Of a DNA stretch of 64,000 bases, positions 61,273 through 64,000 are shown piece by piece. Source of the stretch: Lachnospiraceae bacterium UBA3762 (GTDB lineage Bacteria; Bacillota; Clostridia; Lachnospirales; Lachnospiraceae). Position 1 is the stretch's first letter. Each line of letters begins with the position of its first letter. The stretch is taken from NCBI GenBank assembly GCA_002371615.1, contig DFGA01000042.1, positions 1 through 64,000 on the forward strand. The letters are read 5' to 3'. A program made the position numbers and the translations under genes. The notes beneath the pieces were generated by a model, which was not told the DNA's origin, did not search any database, and worked only from the letters and a program-made list of their open reading frames with translations.

Positions 61273-62880
61273 ATGATTTTCTTTGAATTATACAGACAAC
61301 TCGATATTCGCATATTCCAGACTGTTTCTGCCATTGACCAGACTTACGGATCCTGCGCAAAATATGTTTTTGACAGGGATTCTCTGATTCTTCTCGGGAT
61401 GGATCATTCGATCAGATTAGACATATTGACCAAAGAAGTCAAGAAGGATAACCCCATCAGAAACTGGGATATTGAGAGTGAAACAGTGATGTGGTTTGCA
61501 GAAGATTCGGCGGAGGCTGCTTTGATCCGTCTGATCAATGATGCGTACAGAAAATGGATGCAGCTCGATGTAAATATCTCCGATGAATATTTTGCCATGG
61601 AACTTGAACAGGTCAATCAGATTCTTGCGGGATATTCACTCAGGATATTTGCTGATGATTCGGGAATGTCAATCTTCAAGGATGATGTTAACGGCGGTGA
61701 CGAATTCACGTTTGAGGCAGCTATAGACCTTATCATGGATGTCGATGAGAACCGTATGGATGATGCCGGGATCGAACGGCTAATAAATGAGGCTTTGTAT
61801 TACAGGAAGCTTGACAGATACGAAGATGCGGCTGTACGGCTGGAAAGTGTTGTCAGGTACGTCGATCACACACTTCCGGTTTATTCCCAGACTATATTCA
61901 CGCTTGCCGAAACGTATTATTTTCTCGGCAACTACGAGCGTGCAGTAATGCTCTATTACAGGGTTAACCTCCAGTTTATAGAGGATGAAAATGATTTTTA
62001 TCTTCATCTGGGACATGCTTTGGTAGATGCCAAAATGAAAAAATATGACAGGCATTTGCGGATATACTATCACAGCCTTATAGACGGCGAGTTTGCAGAC
62101 ACTCACAGACAGGCTGTGGCTGCAGCGAAAGCAAGCGTTGCCGATGTGTTCTCTGAATATGAAGCAACCTGTGCCGATATGGGTCGGAAGAAATATGCGG
62201 AGTTTAGAAACAGCCTTCCCGAAGGGGCCGATGAAATAGACGAACTTCTTGAAGAATATGAGAAACCGGAAGAGAGAATAAGAGAAATACACAAACAGTA
62301 TGAAGGTTTTAAACTTTCTGAGCCCAGATCAGATGCAGAGCCGACTACCCTTTCCGTAAATGAAAGATTATCGGTGGCGCTCGATCATTATCTTACCGGA
62401 GAATACCAAAGGGCATTTGATATGTATTTCAGGCTTGCTGCCCAGGCAGACTCGGATTCTGATTTTTATACATGGATACACTTACAACTCGGGAAGTTGT
62501 ACTGCTTTTTTGACGAACCGCATAAAGCCTGGAATGCGTTAAAGAAGTGTGATCCGACCAGATTCGGGGTTGTGTACAGGCTTGAAGATTTTCTGTTTTT
62601 ATATCAGCATGCGCATATTGTTGCGGAGGATTTTGAGAGTGATGACCGGTTCAGGAAGCTTGTAAGAGGAAAGATGGATCCGTATTATGCGCAGTATGAC
62701 AGGCAGTACAATCTTCTCCTTAAAGACAGAAAACTCATGAGAGCTTTTAAAACATATGAAAAAGACTGTGTTGATGACTCGAAGTATGATCTCAAGAACG
62801 TTCTGAAGGAATCAAAACAAAAGAGCGGAGGTTTATTCGGGTGGTTTGGCAGAAAAAGAGACGAAAATTCGGATAATTGA
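61273..62880 (+). CDS. TPR-containing protein of unknown function
   Basis: ATG 61273 follows GGGAGCAAAAGC; 535 residues. The first 190 residues have no match (MIFFELYRQLDIRIFQTVSA start). TPR-like repeats appear at about 195-290 (ALYYRKLDRYEDAAVRLESV, TLAETYYFLGNYERAVMLYY) and about 370-450 (LDHYLTGEYQRAFDMYFRL). A basic C-terminus ends in GGLFGWFGRKRDENSDN. It is soluble. The next gene, an SPFH protein, has its -35 box at the stop of this one, so they are adjacent but separately promoted. Confidence 0.6.
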   Translation: MIFFELYRQLDIRIFQTVSAIDQTYGSCAKYVFDRDSLILLGMDHSIRLDILTKEVKKDNPIRNWDIESETVMWFAEDSAEAALIRLINDAYRKWMQLDVNISDEYFAMELEQVNQILAGYSLRIFADDSGMSIFKDDVNGGDEFTFEAAIDLIMDVDENRMDDAGIERLINEALYYRKLDRYEDAAVRLESVVRYVDHTLPVYSQTIFTLAETYYFLGNYERAVMLYYRVNLQFIEDENDFYLHLGHALVDAKMKKYDRHLRIYYHSLIDGEFADTHRQAVAAAKASVADVFSEYEATCADMGRKKYAEFRNSLPEGADEIDELLEEYEKPEERIREIHKQYEGFKLSEPRSDAEPTTLSVNERLSVALDHYLTGEYQRAFDMYFRLAAQADSDSDFYTWIHLQLGKLYCFFDEPHKAWNALKKCDPTRFGVVYRLEDFLFLYQHAHIVAEDFESDDRFRKLVRGKMDPYYAQYDRQYNLLLKDRKLMRAFKTYEKDCVDDSKYDLKNVLKESKQKSGGLFGWFGRKRDENSDN

Positions 62881-62905
62881 TACAGTTTTTAATTTGTGTT
62901 ACAAT
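62877..62905 (+). promoter_or_regulatory. SPFH gene promoter overlapping the upstream stop codon
   Basis: TTGATA (62877-62882) includes the TGA stop of the TPR gene. After 17 bases comes TACAAT (62900-62905). The ATG at 62971 has TAAGGAGGACTACAGA before it. Confidence 0.6.
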
Positions 62906-62970
62906 GATTTTGCTTTGTCGCGGTGTGATGTTTATCATGCGGCTTATATAATTATAAGGAGGACTACAGA

Positions 62971-64000
62971 ATGGGTTTAATTCAGGCTATTGCAGGCGCT
63001 GCAGGCGGGGTTATGGCGGACCAGTGGAAAGAGTTTTTCTATTGTGAGTCAATTCCGGCGGATGTTATCGTAACAAAGGGTTCCAAGAAGATTGACGGGA
63101 AGCGTTCGTCAAATACTAAAGGACACGATAACATTATTAGTAACGGATCGGTTATTGCCGTTGCTGACGGACAGTGTATGCTGATCGTTGAGCAGGGCAA
63201 GGTTGTTGATCTGTGTGCACAGCCCGGTGAGTACGTTTACGATACTTCAACAGAACCGAGCATCTTCTACGGAAAATTGTCTGACTCGATTGTTGAGACA
63301 TTCAAACAGATCGGAAAGCGTTTTACGTTCGGCGGAGATACAGGCAAGGACCAGAGAGTATACTATATAAATACCAAGGAAATTCCCGGTAACAAGTACG
63401 GAACGGCCAATCCGGTACCGTTCAGGGTTGTTGATAAGAACATCGGTCTCGATGTTGATATTACTATCCGCTGCCATGGCGAATACTCATACAAGGTAGA
63501 AGATCCCATTTTGTTCTATACAAATGTTGCAGGAAATGTAACGGATACATATACAAGAGATGAGATTGACAGTCAGCTCAAGAGTGAACTTCTTACCGCT
63601 CTTCAGCCCGCATTTGCCAAGATCAGTGATATGGGTATCAGATACTCATCGCTTCCCGGCCACACACAGGAGATGGCGGATGCTCTTAACGATGTTTTGA
63701 GTGAGAAGTGGAGAGGTCTTCGAGGAATTACTATTGTATCATTCGGTGTAAGTTCCGTAACAGCTCCGGAAGATCAGGAGCAGATGATAAGAGACCTTCA
63801 GAAGGCGGCTGTTATGCGTGATCCTAGCATGGGAGCAGCTACTCTTGTGGGAGCACAGGCAGATGCAATGAAAGCAGCTGCAAGCAATACCGCAACAGGT
63901 CCCATGATGGCATTTGCAGGAATGAACATGGCTACACAGGCAGGAGGAATGAACGCATCACAACTGTACCAGATGGCAGGTCAGCAGCAGGCGGCTGCAA
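62971..64000 (+). CDS. SPFH-domain protein (YdjI-like), truncated by window end
   Basis: The frame is open from ATG 62971 through base 64000, 343 codons visible. MGLIQAIAGAAGGVMADQWKEFFYCESI and VVDKNIGLDVDITIRCHGEYSYKV are the SPFH/virion-core group of the band-7 fold, as in Bacillus YdjI. A run of Ala/Gly/Met/Gln-rich sequence (MAFAGMNMATQAGGMNASQL) follows; these proteins usually end in a zinc ribbon, which would be outside. SPFH proteins assemble on membranes and scaffold microdomains. It lies behind the TPR gene at 61273, a possible partner. Confidence 0.85.
   Translation, partial: MGLIQAIAGAAGGVMADQWKEFFYCESIPADVIVTKGSKKIDGKRSSNTKGHDNIISNGSVIAVADGQCMLIVEQGKVVDLCAQPGEYVYDTSTEPSIFYGKLSDSIVETFKQIGKRFTFGGDTGKDQRVYYINTKEIPGNKYGTANPVPFRVVDKNIGLDVDITIRCHGEYSYKVEDPILFYTNVAGNVTDTYTRDEIDSQLKSELLTALQPAFAKISDMGIRYSSLPGHTQEMADALNDVLSEKWRGLRGITIVSFGVSSVTAPEDQEQMIRDLQKAAVMRDPSMGAATLVGAQADAMKAAASNTATGPMMAFAGMNMATQAGGMNASQLYQMAGQQQAAA

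Overview
The window looks like a chromosomal segment of a strictly anaerobic, low- to mid-GC Gram-positive Clostridia bacterium. Lachnospiraceae (the Butyrivibrio/Eubacterium side) is the best guess. The reasons are AGGAGG-type ribosome sites, the surface-protein domain types (DUF6273, DUF4358, DHHW, YfhO, DUF5717/DUF5716), a ferredoxin-dependent indolepyruvate oxidoreductase and an MscL with a C-terminal zinc ribbon. This is inference from gene content; no rRNA or other phylogenetic marker is present. No tRNA, rRNA, CRISPR array, complete insertion sequence or prophage was found.

Layout. 1-4.7 kb is accessory DNA: a cut-off secreted protein with an SH3b domain, a small membrane protein, a SUKH-type immunity protein, a TetR remnant and a broken yhcG nuclease gene. 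4.7-7.7 kb holds a surface protein behind a strong promoter and leader hairpin, then a Phd/RelE-type toxin-antitoxin pair. 7.7-19.1 kb is mostly housekeeping: comEC, a coiled-coil J-domain protein, the AmmeMemoRadiSam pair, an SGNH hydrolase, holA, a chemoreceptor, a DUF1653 protein and glyA. 19.2-23.7 kb is a polysaccharide O-acylation cluster (MBOAT, DHHW, SGNH, DUF4358 lipoprotein). 23.8-24.2 kb is a gene-free stretch that looks like a stand-alone structured RNA of about 425 nt with its own consensus promoter and terminator. 24.3-34.9 kb carries an amidase, a beta-CASP nuclease, thyA-folA, secreted proteins, ilvE, mscL and a sodium symporter. 34.9-40.0 kb is accessory again: an XRE regulator facing an unknown exported protein, a GT-C-like membrane protein, an esterase, a lysozyme-domain protein and a second toxin-antitoxin-like pair.

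40.1-45.8 kb is an aryl-pyruvate/aryl-acid module (iorA-iorB-paaK-ACT) followed by a thioesterase and an aminotransferase on the other strand. 45.9-55.5 kb is a tightly coupled operon: a 1,186-residue DUF5717-like protein, a DUF5716-like protein whose motif layout looks like an actin/Hsp70-type ATPase, a TPR protein, a coiled-coil membrane protein and a YfhO-type membrane protein. I consider this the most likely undescribed protein system here. 55.5-61.1 kb continues with envelope functions (GT-C-like protein, PilZ, HAD phosphatase, VanZ, sugar aminotransferase, family 2 glycosyltransferase). 61.3-64 kb ends with a TPR protein and an SPFH-domain protein that runs off the window.

Several intergenic regions contain long fold-back DNA (20.6, 27.4, 29.8 and 32.7 kb) and one REP-like palindrome (15.35 kb). 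Three genes (starts at 3128, 24289 and 59087) have a -10 box 6-9 bases before the ATG and no Shine-Dalgarno sequence, as expected for leaderless mRNAs. All family names come from recognition of motifs by eye; no database search was run.
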